From: Candidatus Frackibacter sp. WG13
GTDB lineage: Bacteria; Bacillota; Halanaerobiia; Halobacteroidales; Acetohalobiaceae
Length of the DNA stretch: 64,000 bases
NCBI RefSeq assembly: GCF_900114655.1
Contig: NZ_FOTT01000011.1
Location: 1-64,000 of the forward strand
Direction of reading: 5' to 3'
The position numbers and the translations under genes are program-made. Positions 42,301-50,767 of this stretch are shown in pieces (positions within the stretch are counted from its first letter, which is position 1; each line of letters starts with the position of its first letter). The notes beneath the pieces are model-generated. The model was not told the DNA's origin. It saw nothing but the letters and a program-made list of their open reading frames with translations, and made no database searches.

Positions 42301-43571
42301 TGAATTTTTCTAAACGAAATTCAGTAATATTTAGTTTGATTTTAATGTTAAGTTTAATGATAATATTGGCTGGTTGTAGCAAACAAGTAAAAAGAGTAAA
42401 CCAGACTAAAGAAGAAGTGAAGAAATCACCAGTTAGTATTTTGACGGCTAAAAGAAAAGATTTTAAAGTTAAGTTACCAGTGACTGGAACTATTGAAGGC
42501 ATTAAAGAGATTAAGGTATTTGCAGAAAGTAATGGGAGATTAGTAAATTTAAGGATTGGAGAAGGAAGTCAGGTTAAAAAGGGTGAGATTATTGGTTCTT
42601 TAGAAAAAGATAATTTAAAAGTTAACCTTAAACAAGCACGAGCAAATCTAGAGATGAATCAAGCAAATTTAGCTAAAATAAAAGCAGGAGCACGTCCTCA
42701 AGAAATAAAACAGGTCCAGGCAGTTCTTCATCAAGCACAAGCAAGTTATAATAAGTTGAAATTGGACTATGATAGAATTAAAAGCCTGTATGAAAAAGGA
42801 ACGACTACTAAAGCCCGTTTGGATGCGGTTAAGGCTAATTATGAAGTGGCAAAGGCTAAATTAGAATCTGCTAAAGAGAATTTATCTTTAATTAAAGCTG
42901 GAGCTAGAAAAGAAGATATATTAGCTGCTAAAGCAAAGGTAAAACAGGCTAAAGCAAAACTAGAATCATCTAAATTACAATTAAATGATGCTAATATTAC
43001 AGCATCTATTTCAGGAGTTATCACTGATCTTTTTGTTGAGGAAGGTGAAATAGTCAAGCCTAATGCATCTTTAGCTTATTTAGTGAAGATGGGTCAGGTC
43101 TTATTAGAAGCTGATATAAGTACTAAAGATTTAGCAAAGGTGAAAAAAGGGCAGATGGTTGAAGTTAAAGTAGTTAGTTATCCTCAAAATATATTCAAAG
43201 GAGAAATTACTAGAATTGGAGATAAGGTTAATCAAAGAAGTAGAACTGTTCAAGTAAAGATTGAGATTGATAATTCTGGTCTTAAGCTGAAATCAGGTAT
43301 GTTTGCTGAAGGAAAAATTATAATTGATACTTTTGAAGATGCCATTGTTCTATCTGAGAGAGTAGTAGAGCAAAGTGCTAATCAAGATATTATTTATGTA
43401 ATTAAAGATGGAAGAGTAATTAAAAGAAAAGTAACAGGAGAATTGATTACAATAAATAAATATTTAGTGAAGAGCGGTTTAACCCAAGGAGAAAGAGTTA
43501 TAATGACTAATTTAAATGAACTACAGGATGGCAGCCAAGTATACGTCAGAAAGCAAGGAAGTGGTCAATAA
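42300..43571 (+). CDS. RND efflux periplasmic adaptor (lipoprotein)
   Basis: The protein has 423 residues. The lipoprotein signal ends LAGCSK. Lipoyl halves (SNGRLVNLRIGEGSQVKKG and ITASISGVITDLFVEEGE) flank an Ala/Lys-rich coiled coil (about 110-225); beta-barrel and membrane-proximal domains follow. It bridges pump and outer-membrane channel. ATG overlaps the preceding stop and its own stop overlaps the next ATG by one base, so all are translationally coupled. Confidence 0.92.
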   Translation: MNFSKRNSVIFSLILMLSLMIILAGCSKQVKRVNQTKEEVKKSPVSILTAKRKDFKVKLPVTGTIEGIKEIKVFAESNGRLVNLRIGEGSQVKKGEIIGSLEKDNLKVNLKQARANLEMNQANLAKIKAGARPQEIKQVQAVLHQAQASYNKLKLDYDRIKSLYEKGTTTKARLDAVKANYEVAKAKLESAKENLSLIKAGARKEDILAAKAKVKQAKAKLESSKLQLNDANITASISGVITDLFVEEGEIVKPNASLAYLVKMGQVLLEADISTKDLAKVKKGQMVEVKVVSYPQNIFKGEITRIGDKVNQRSRTVQVKIEIDNSGLKLKSGMFAEGKIIIDTFEDAIVLSERVVEQSANQDIIYVIKDGRVIKRKVTGELITINKYLVKSGLTQGERVIMTNLNELQDGSQVYVRKQGSGQ

Positions 43572-46500
43572 TGAATTTACCTAAATTCTCTGTTGAAAAA
43601 CCCTATACAGTAGTTGCTTCGGTTTTAATTATCTTATTATTAGGTGTCCTTGCTTTTAATACATTGCAGGTTAAATTATACCCAGAGCTTAATCCGACAG
43701 TAATTACAGTTATGACGGAATATTCAGGTGTGTCTGCTGTAGATGTTGATGAATTAATCAACGAACCTTTAGAAGATGAGTTAGGTACTGTTGAAGGAAT
43801 AAAGAGTATCGAAGCTAAAGCACAGCAGGGGATTTCAATAGTTACCGCTGAATTTGGATATGAAAAAGATATTAACGTGGCAGCAGTAGATATTCAGAAT
43901 GTCATTAATCGGATCAGAAATCAACTACCTAAAGATATTGAAGAACCGAAGGTGTTAAAGGTTGATTCATCTAATAAACCGGTCTTAACGATTTCGGTAA
44001 ATGGATTAAATTCTTTAGTAAAGCTAAGGAGTTTGGTTGAAAATGAAATAAGACCACAATTTCAGGTAGTAGATGGAATTTCTGCGGTTAATCTATTTGG
44101 AGGATTAGAAAGAGAAGTAATTATTACTGTAGATAAGAGTAAGTTAAAAGCCTATCAAATTCCAATTAATGCAATTACTCAAAGAATCAAGAATGAAAAT
44201 GTAAATAAGCCAGCTGGAAAGATAACTATAAAAAAGAATGAATATCTAATTAGAGCTATCGGCGAGTATGAAAAGATAAAAGATTTAAAGAATATAGTTA
44301 TTAGTAATTTTAATGGTCGATTAGTTAAATTAGGGGATGTTGCTAGAGTCAAAGATAGCCATGCAGAAAAGAGAAGTCAGTTTCGAGTAAATGGCAAAGA
44401 GACAGTTGCTATTAATATTAAAAAGACTGATGAAGCAAATACTGTGGAAGTCGTTAAGAAGGCTAAAAGAGTATTATCAAATTTAAAGCAAGATTATCCT
44501 CAACTCACCTTTGAAATAGTAGATGATCAATCAGACTTAGTAAATATAGTGGTAAATAGTATGGTTAGTAGTTTAAGAAGTGGGATTATCTTAACGATTA
44601 TTATTCTCTTCTTATATTTGACTAGTGTGAGAAGTACTTTGATTGTGGCTTTATCGATTCCAGCTACCTTTCTAGTTGCTTTAACGTTGATTAAGCTTTC
44701 TGGCTTAACTCTAAATATGGTTACGATGTCAGGATTAATCTTAGCGACTGGAATGTTAGTCGATGATTCAATAGTGGTAACTGAAAGTATAGTACGACAT
44801 ATTAAATTAGGAAAATCTCCTTATCGAGCAGCTGTTAAGGGTGCAAAGGAGATTATGTTAGCAAGTATGGCCGGAACTACTACTTCAATTATCGTTTTAT
44901 TACCACTAATCTTTGTTGGTGGTTTCGTTCAGCAGATGTTTAGACCTTTAGCATTGACATTAGTCTTTGCTTGGACGGCATCAGTTATTCTATCATTAAC
45001 ATTTATTCCGTTCTTAGCTTCGGTTATCTTAAAAAGAGATAACGGATTGAATAGATTAGAAAAATATATATCGTTCTTTAGTAAAGGTGTAGACTTTTTA
45101 CGAGAGAAGTATATTCAAATATTGGAGTTTGGTTTAGGTAAGTGGTATATTGTAATTCCATTAATTCTAATGATCTTTGTCGGAACAATTAGAATGGTGC
45201 CACAAATTGGTGCTGAGAAGTTGCCTAAGATGGATTCCGGACAGATATATATTTCTATTGAAAGTGAGCCTGGTTCTTCTCTAAAAAAGACTAGTAATAT
45301 AGTTAAACAAGTAGAAGAAATTTTAGCTCAGGAAGAAGAAATAGTGACTTTTTCTAGTCAAATAGGCTTCGAGTCAGGAAGCCTTTCTAGTAACAAGACG
45401 GGAGCTATAGGTGTTCAACAAGCTAATATTTCGGTTATTCTCACTGATAGACATGACCGCCAAGAAAGTATTTGGCAAATAGAAGATAGAATAAGGACTA
45501 AAATAGCAAAGATTCCTGGTATTAGGTCTGCAGTAGTGCGCGAAGTGGGAACTACTGTGCTTTCAACTACAGAAGCACCGGTTGTAGTCAGAATTTCTGG
45601 TGCTGATCTAAAAAAATTAGAGAAGATAGCTAATGAAATCAAAGATAAAATTTCTAATGTGCAAGGGCTATCCAATATAGCAACAACTTGGACTTTAAAT
45701 AATCCAGAGTATCATCTTGACTTAGACCACCAACGCTTAGCAGATTTAAACTTAACGGCTAATGAAGTTGTTAAGCAAACAATGATTGGACTAGAAGGTT
45801 TAGAAGTTTCAAAATTTAATTTACCATATAAAGATGATTTAGATATTAGAGTGAAGTATCAAGAAGAAGATCAGAATCAATTAACTGATTTAGATGAAGT
45901 TATGATTAAGTCTCCAAATGGACCAGTAATTCCTTTGAAGTCGCTAGTAGAGATAAAAAAGAGTAAAGAAGCTAATCTAATTACAAGAGAGGACTTTAAG
46001 AAAACTATTAAAATTTTAGCTTACAATCAAGGTCGACCATTAAGTAAGGTAGCTAATGAAGTGAAAGCTAGATTACAGAAGGCTAATCTTCCGGCTGGTT
46101 ACGAAGCTAAACTTGTCGGTCAACAAGAGGATTTGAAGAAATCAATGAAGAGAATGGGAATTAGCTTTGTTTTAGCTATATTGCTAGTCTATATAGTTTT
46201 AATCAGTCAATTTAAATCTTTTGGTCAGCCATTGATCATTATGTTAGCTATTCCGTTAGAGCTTATTGGAGTGGTAGGTGCTTTATTTATTACCGGTAAG
46301 TATCTTTCACTACCGGCAATGATGGGAATTATTTTAGTAACTGGAATTGTAGTTAATAACTCAATTTTATTAATAGATAGAACTATTTCCAATAGAGAAG
46401 AAGGATTAGACCTTAAGGAGGCGATTATAGAAGCGGCTGCGACTCGATTTAGACCTATTTTAATGACAGTAACGTCTACTATTGGCGGAATGTTACCTTT

Positions 46501-46645
46501 AGCCTTAGCTTTAGCTACAGGGTCAGAAAGATTTGCTCCTCTAGCTACTAGTGTAATAGGTGGTTTAATTGTTTCAACTTTCTTAACTCTAATTTTGATA
46601 CCAGTAGTCTATAATTTAGCAGCAAAGATTAGAGATAATAGATAG
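43571..46645 (+). CDS. RND-family efflux pump, inner-membrane permease
   Basis: The protein has 1024 residues, normal size. Twelve membrane helices, two large periplasmic loops. Helix 4 contains ATGMLVDDSIVVTESIVRH with the proton-relay acidic pair, and TFEIVDDQSDLV precedes it. The second half ends with TVTSTIGGMLPLALA and a matching transporter bundle. It would expel drugs, lipids or toxic compounds using proton or sodium flow. One-base overlap with the adaptor gene. Confidence 0.93.
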   Translation: MNLPKFSVEKPYTVVASVLIILLLGVLAFNTLQVKLYPELNPTVITVMTEYSGVSAVDVDELINEPLEDELGTVEGIKSIEAKAQQGISIVTAEFGYEKDINVAAVDIQNVINRIRNQLPKDIEEPKVLKVDSSNKPVLTISVNGLNSLVKLRSLVENEIRPQFQVVDGISAVNLFGGLEREVIITVDKSKLKAYQIPINAITQRIKNENVNKPAGKITIKKNEYLIRAIGEYEKIKDLKNIVISNFNGRLVKLGDVARVKDSHAEKRSQFRVNGKETVAINIKKTDEANTVEVVKKAKRVLSNLKQDYPQLTFEIVDDQSDLVNIVVNSMVSSLRSGIILTIIILFLYLTSVRSTLIVALSIPATFLVALTLIKLSGLTLNMVTMSGLILATGMLVDDSIVVTESIVRHIKLGKSPYRAAVKGAKEIMLASMAGTTTSIIVLLPLIFVGGFVQQMFRPLALTLVFAWTASVILSLTFIPFLASVILKRDNGLNRLEKYISFFSKGVDFLREKYIQILEFGLGKWYIVIPLILMIFVGTIRMVPQIGAEKLPKMDSGQIYISIESEPGSSLKKTSNIVKQVEEILAQEEEIVTFSSQIGFESGSLSSNKTGAIGVQQANISVILTDRHDRQESIWQIEDRIRTKIAKIPGIRSAVVREVGTTVLSTTEAPVVVRISGADLKKLEKIANEIKDKISNVQGLSNIATTWTLNNPEYHLDLDHQRLADLNLTANEVVKQTMIGLEGLEVSKFNLPYKDDLDIRVKYQEEDQNQLTDLDEVMIKSPNGPVIPLKSLVEIKKSKEANLITREDFKKTIKILAYNQGRPLSKVANEVKARLQKANLPAGYEAKLVGQQEDLKKSMKRMGISFVLAILLVYIVLISQFKSFGQPLIIMLAIPLELIGVVGALFITGKYLSLPAMMGIILVTGIVVNNSILLIDRTISNREEGLDLKEAIIEAAATRFRPILMTVTSTIGGMLPLALALATGSERFAPLATSVIGGLIVSTFLTLILIPVVYNLAAKIRDNR

Positions 46646-46766
46646 AAGAATATTCGATAGTGACTAATTTTTAAATTAAATATCTATTATAAATCATAAC
46701 AAATTATAATAAATCTTCTCTTTTTGACAAAGAATAATAAATAATAAGATTAAAGGAGGAGATTTA

Positions 46767-48689
46767 ATGGCCGAAGAAATTCATTTTAGAGAAGTATTGG
46801 ATGGCAGAGTTAGTATTCATGATTCTGTGCAGGAAATGTATGAAAAAAGATTAACTAAAGATGGGATGAGTAATACTTTTGATCGATTTGATGCCCAAGA
46901 TAGAATTAGGTGTAAGTTCTGTGTTGACGGGGTAAGTTGTCAGTTATGTACTAATGGACCATGTCGTATTTCAGAAAAAGCCGATGCTAATCTAGGAACT
47001 TGTGGTATTGATCCTAATGCTATGGCTATGCGGGATATGCTACTTAGAAATGTTATGGGGACTAGTACCTATACTCATCATGCCTATAATGCATTTAGAA
47101 CTCTTAAAGCAACTGCTCAAGGAAAGACGCCGTTTGGAATCGTTGATGAAAAGAAATTACGAGATATTGCAGCGGCAGTAGGTATTGATAATTCTGGTGC
47201 GAAAGAAGATGTTGCTATTCAATTAGCAGACACGATGATTGGACAGTTATATTCTGGATATGAAGATTCACCACTGATGGTTGACACTTTTGCGCCAAAG
47301 CATAGAAAAAAACTGTGGAAGGATACAGGTCTATATCCATCGGGGGTAGTACATGAGATTAAAGATTCTACAGCTAGTTGTTTAACTAATGTTGATGGTT
47401 ATCATGTATCTATGGCCAAGAAAGCCCTACGTCTTGGGATAGCAACTATTTATGGAGCACAACTTGGTTTAAATTTAGTACAAGATATGCTATTTGGAAC
47501 ACCTGCTCCTCATTCAATTCAAACAGATTTAGGAATTCTTGACCCTGATTATATTAATATTGTATTTAATGGACATGAACCGTGGACAGGAGTAGCTACT
47601 ATTTATGCTGCGCGCGATGAGAAAGTGCAACAAAGAGCCAAGGACGCTGGAGCTAAGGGAATTAGAATTATCGGTTGTATTGAAACCGGTCAAGAATTGG
47701 CCCAAAGGTTTGGAATGGATGATGTCTTTGGCGGTCTAATCGGGAACTGGTTAGCGATTGAACCTGCTTTAGCTACTGGTGCAATTGATGTCTTTGCTAT
47801 GGATGAAAACTGTTCACCACCGAACTTAAAACCTTATGAAGATAAGTATCAAGTTACTTTAGTTTCTGTTAGTGATTTGGTTAGAATTCCTGGAGTAGAA
47901 AGAAACTATAATTATATGCCTGAGAAGATTGGTGATACGGCACAAGAACTAATAAATATGGGAATTGAAAACTTTAAGCAACGAAATGAAAGAGGCATTG
48001 AGCCGTATGTACCAAAAAGAACTCAAGAAGCAATTGCTGGGTTTTCTACTGAATCTGTGTTAGAAGCTTTAGGTGGTAAACTAGATCCATTAGTAGATGT
48101 AATTAAAGATGGAAATATTAAAGGAATTGTTGCTTTAGTTAACTGTACTACTCTTCAGAATGGTCCTCATGATTATATGACGGTTAAGTTAACCGAAGAA
48201 TTAATTAAGAAGGATATTTTAGTAGTAACAGGTGGTTGTGGTTGTCATGGTCTTGAAGTAGCTGGACTAGCTAGTATGGAAGCTATTGATCAAGCAGGAG
48301 ATGGATTAAAAGCTGTCTGCGAGCAGTTACAGATTCCACCAGTATTACCTTTCGGGACCTGTACAGACACGGGAAGAATTTCAACAGTAGTTACTGCTAT
48401 AGCTGATTTTTTAGACGTAGATACTTCTGATCTTCCAGTAGCGGTAACTGCACCACAATATTTAGAACAGAAAGCAACGATTGATGGTGTATTTGCTTTA
48501 GCTTATGGACTTTATACTCACTTGTCTCCAACACCTCCGGTGACTGGTGGAGAAAAGTTAGTTAAACTTTTAACTGAAGATTTAGAAGGGATTAGTGGTG
48601 GTAAAGTAGCGTTAGGCGAAGACCCAGCTGCAGTTGCTAATGATATAGAAGCTCATATTATAGAGAAAAGAGAAGGATTAGGGATTTAA
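46767..48689 (+). CDS. cooS: CooS, anaerobic nickel-iron carbon monoxide dehydrogenase
   Basis: The protein has 640 residues, standard size. Near the start, RCKFCVDGVSCQLCTNGPCR carries the D- and B-cluster cysteines. Later segments with conserved Cys and His (IIGCIETGQELAQRFG, VALVNCTTL, VVTGGCGCHGLEVAG, FGTCTDTGR) provide C-cluster ligands. It interconverts CO and CO2 with electrons to or from ferredoxin. No cooF, CODH accessory or acetyl-CoA synthase genes are nearby, so it is a stand-alone enzyme. The RBS AAAGGAGGAG and the terminator at 48717-48746 frame it. Confidence 0.94.
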   Translation: MAEEIHFREVLDGRVSIHDSVQEMYEKRLTKDGMSNTFDRFDAQDRIRCKFCVDGVSCQLCTNGPCRISEKADANLGTCGIDPNAMAMRDMLLRNVMGTSTYTHHAYNAFRTLKATAQGKTPFGIVDEKKLRDIAAAVGIDNSGAKEDVAIQLADTMIGQLYSGYEDSPLMVDTFAPKHRKKLWKDTGLYPSGVVHEIKDSTASCLTNVDGYHVSMAKKALRLGIATIYGAQLGLNLVQDMLFGTPAPHSIQTDLGILDPDYINIVFNGHEPWTGVATIYAARDEKVQQRAKDAGAKGIRIIGCIETGQELAQRFGMDDVFGGLIGNWLAIEPALATGAIDVFAMDENCSPPNLKPYEDKYQVTLVSVSDLVRIPGVERNYNYMPEKIGDTAQELINMGIENFKQRNERGIEPYVPKRTQEAIAGFSTESVLEALGGKLDPLVDVIKDGNIKGIVALVNCTTLQNGPHDYMTVKLTEELIKKDILVVTGGCGCHGLEVAGLASMEAIDQAGDGLKAVCEQLQIPPVLPFGTCTDTGRISTVVTAIADFLDVDTSDLPVAVTAPQYLEQKATIDGVFALAYGLYTHLSPTPPVTGGEKLVKLLTEDLEGISGGKVALGEDPAAVANDIEAHIIEKREGLGI

Positions 48690-48716
48690 TTAATTTAAAA
48701 AATTAAATTATAAAGG

Positions 48717-48746
48717 CTCCTCTGTAAGTTTGCAGGGGAGTTTTTT
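48717..48746 (+). terminator. Terminator after cooS
   Basis: CTCCTCTG (48717-48724) pairs with CAGGGGAG (48733-48740), followed by six T. Confidence 0.85.
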
Positions 48747-48962
48747 ATTTTTAAACATAAAGTTTTGTGAGATTTATCAAATAAGAAAGTGATTCTTTTA
48801 GCTGAAGTTGAGAGTAATAAATGAGATAATATACCTATAATAAAACTTTACACACTGAATAATATTATAGAGGAGTGAGCTATAACTATGGATATATTAT
48901 CAAAAGATTCAATAAAGAGGTATTAAAATAAGGTTGAGTTTTGTTATTTAGGGGGGGTAAGG

Positions 48963-49495
48963 ATGAAAGTTAAGTTAAAAAAGCAAACAGAATCAAGGAT
49001 AACAAAGACTAAATATTTTCTAATAGCAATTTCAATATTAGCGTTATTATTAACGACAGTTTCTTTCTATTTTTGGTTAAAAAATATTAAGAAGCAATAT
49101 TATAAGCGGTTATAATGTATGACTTAGACCATTTTAAAGATGTAAATGATACATATGGTCATAACTGTGGTGATCTTGTTTTAAAGGAAGTTTCACAAAC
49201 AGTCAAGGATGAAGTGAGACAAAACGATATAGTAGGTAGACTTGGTGGAGAAGAATTCTTATTAATCTTACCTAACACCGATGGTCAAAATGCAATTAAG
49301 GTTGCAGAGAAATGTCGAAAAGCAATTGAAGAAATGAAGATTAATTATAAAGAAAATAAAATTAAAATAACAGCTAGTTTTGGTGTTACTGAGGTAAGTA
49401 ATAGCATAGACACGACAGATGAATTGCTTAATATCGTTGATAAGAATATGTATGAAGCAAAGTCTAGTGGAAGGAATAAGGTTTACGGTTCTTAG
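48963..49495 (+). pseudogene. Broken diguanylate cyclase gene (membrane anchor and truncated GGDEF)
   Basis: A 50-residue frame (48963-49115) with one membrane helix (FLIAISILALLLTTVSFYFW) ends in TAA that overlaps ATG at 49115. The following 126-residue frame, in another phase, starts YDLDHFKDVNDTYGHNCGD and holds GGEEF. A normal GGDEF domain has about 35 more residues, including DPLTGLYNRR, before this point; they and the linker are missing. A deletion that joined the ends out of frame explains this. The TAATG overlap could still allow the GGDEF part to be translated, but it would lack the first strand and helix and is probably inactive. Confidence 0.75.
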
Positions 49496-49530
49496 TTTAA
49501 GCTGGTGCTAGTGAAGAATCAAATAAATTA

Positions 49531-49564
49531 TAAGCCGGATTCAATAATTATTGAATCCGGCTTA
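49531..49564. terminator. Bidirectional terminator, 34-base perfect palindrome
   Basis: The half-site TAAGCCGGATTCAATAA is repeated inverted without mismatch. It lies between the decayed GGDEF gene and the converging AbrB-like gene and suits termination from both sides, though T tracts are short. Confidence 0.7.
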
Positions 49565-49587
49565 CTTAAATAAGTTATTAATTTTAG

Positions 49588-49845
49588 TTAAGCAGATTGT
49601 TCGATAACTTCTTTCATGTTATCTAAACATTCAGAGCAGATGGTCTTACCCTTGAATTCGATCGTTTCACCTGCGTTTCCACAGAAGACACAAGCAGGTT
49701 CATATTTTTTGAAGATGATTTTATCATCATCCACGTATATTTCTAAAGGATCTTTAGTTTCAATATGTAAAGTTCTGCGGAGCTCAACAGGAATTACTAC
49801 TCTCCCTAAATCATCTACTTTTCTAACAATACCAGTTGATTTCAT
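49588..49845 (-). CDS. AbrB-like transition regulator with C-terminal zinc-ribbon-like tail
   Basis: The protein has 85 residues. N-terminal GIVRKVDDLGRVVIPVELRR is very close to Bacillus AbrB, and IYVDDDKIIFKKYEP completes the swapped hairpin. The tail has CVFC and CSEC pairs. It shares its layout with the protein at 3512-3760. A textbook promoter lies upstream at 49893-49921. It is likely a global repressor of growth-phase genes. GC-poor, no cotranscribed neighbour. Confidence 0.9.
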   Translation of the reverse strand: MKSTGIVRKVDDLGRVVIPVELRRTLHIETKDPLEIYVDDDKIIFKKYEPACVFCGNAGETIEFKGKTICSECLDNMKEVIEQSA

Positions 49846-49892
49846 TATTTATTTCCTCCTTTGCTACATTATTCGACATAACTTCTACATTT

Positions 49893-49921
49893 ATTATATA
49901 AAGATTAAAGTCTTTTGTCAA
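49893..49921 (-). promoter_or_regulatory. Consensus promoter of the AbrB-like gene
   Basis: On the - strand TTGACA (49916-49921), 17 bases, TATAAT (49893-49898): a perfect sigma-A promoter about 50 bases from the start codon. Confidence 0.8.
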
Positions 49922-49930
49922 GCAATTTAT

Positions 49931-49997
49931 TATTAAAATAGAATTATTTATAAATAATTCTATTTTAATACCAATATAGTATTTAAAATACTATATT
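49931..49997. repeat. Two adjacent large palindromes
   Basis: A 40-base perfect palindrome at 49931-49970 (half-site TATTAAAATAGAATTATTTA) is followed at 49973-49997 by a second (AATATAGTATTT, one base, its complement). They lie between the divergent AbrB-like and TetR promoters. Confidence 0.8.
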
Positions 49998-50084
49998 TAA
50001 GGAACATTTTAGAAACGTTTAAATTAATATTAAGTAAAAAGTCACAATTGTTAATCGTTAATTAATATATATTTATCCCTATCA

Positions 50085-50135
50085 TTGACATATAATAAAA
50101 ACTAAGATATAATATTTCTAGACTGACCAGTCGGT
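50085..50135 (+). promoter_or_regulatory. Promoter and operator of the TetR-MATE operon
   Basis: TTGACA (50085-50090), 17 bases, TATAAT (50108-50113) is a perfect promoter. Immediately downstream, near the transcription start, is the palindromic GACTGACCAGTCGGT (50121-50135), the ACTGxxCAGT type bound by TetR proteins. Autorepression of the operon is likely. Confidence 0.75.
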
Positions 50136-50170
50136 TGATAAGTATATTTAACAAGGAATGGGTGGCAAAT

Positions 50171-50743
50171 ATGAAAACTAAGGATAAAATTATAGAAGTA
50201 GCAGTAGAGTTATTTGCTAATTATGGCTATCATAAGACTACTATGGATTTAATAGCTGAAAAAGCTGGGGTAGCAAAAGGAACTTTATATTGGCATTTTT
50301 CAAGTAAGAATGAATTATTTAATGGGATTATAGAACGAAATTTAAATAAGTATTTTAATTTTTTAGAAGAGGTTAGAGATAATAAAGAATTAAATACTCA
50401 TCAAAAGATTGAATATATAATCGATAATCAATCTACTTTCTTTAATAAACACCAATCTATTATTAGAGAGTTAATGAGTAATCAGGAAGGAATAGATAAG
50501 GAATGTAAAGAAAGAATTTTGACATTGAAAGATAAAAATATAAATTTATTGTCAGCAATCTTTCAACAAGGAATTAATAATAAAGAGTTTAGTTTAGTTG
50601 ATTCACATATAGCAGCATTAGCATTTATGGGGATTAATATTATGGTATCTAGGGAGGAAGAGTTATTCTTAGGTAATAATCTAGATAGAACAAATCAGAT
50701 CTTAAAAAATTTCATCTTTAATGGGATATTAAATGATAAATAG
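50171..50743 (+). CDS. TetR-family transcriptional regulator (MATE operon)
   Basis: The protein is about 190 residues. N-terminal DNA-binding helices: MDLIAEKAGVAKGTLYWHFS, the usual TetR signature. The ATG at 50171 is chosen because the TTG at 50135 overlaps the operator. The MATE gene follows after 24 bases, so it probably represses its own operon until a drug-like ligand binds. Confidence 0.9.
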   Translation: MKTKDKIIEVAVELFANYGYHKTTMDLIAEKAGVAKGTLYWHFSSKNELFNGIIERNLNKYFNFLEEVRDNKELNTHQKIEYIIDNQSTFFNKHQSIIRELMSNQEGIDKECKERILTLKDKNINLLSAIFQQGINNKEFSLVDSHIAALAFMGINIMVSREEELFLGNNLDRTNQILKNFIFNGILNDK

Positions 50744-50767
50744 GAATAGAGAGAGGATTAAATTCAA

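Noticed and set aside
46767-48689. cooS as part of a Wood-Ljungdahl cluster
   Set aside because: No acetyl-CoA synthase, corrinoid protein, cooF or cooC gene is adjacent; the gene is bounded by its own terminator.
48888-48926. Twelve-codon frame (MDILSKDSIKRY) before the broken GGDEF gene
   Set aside because: Good ribosome site but no support beyond that; may be the remnant of a start of the same decayed locus.
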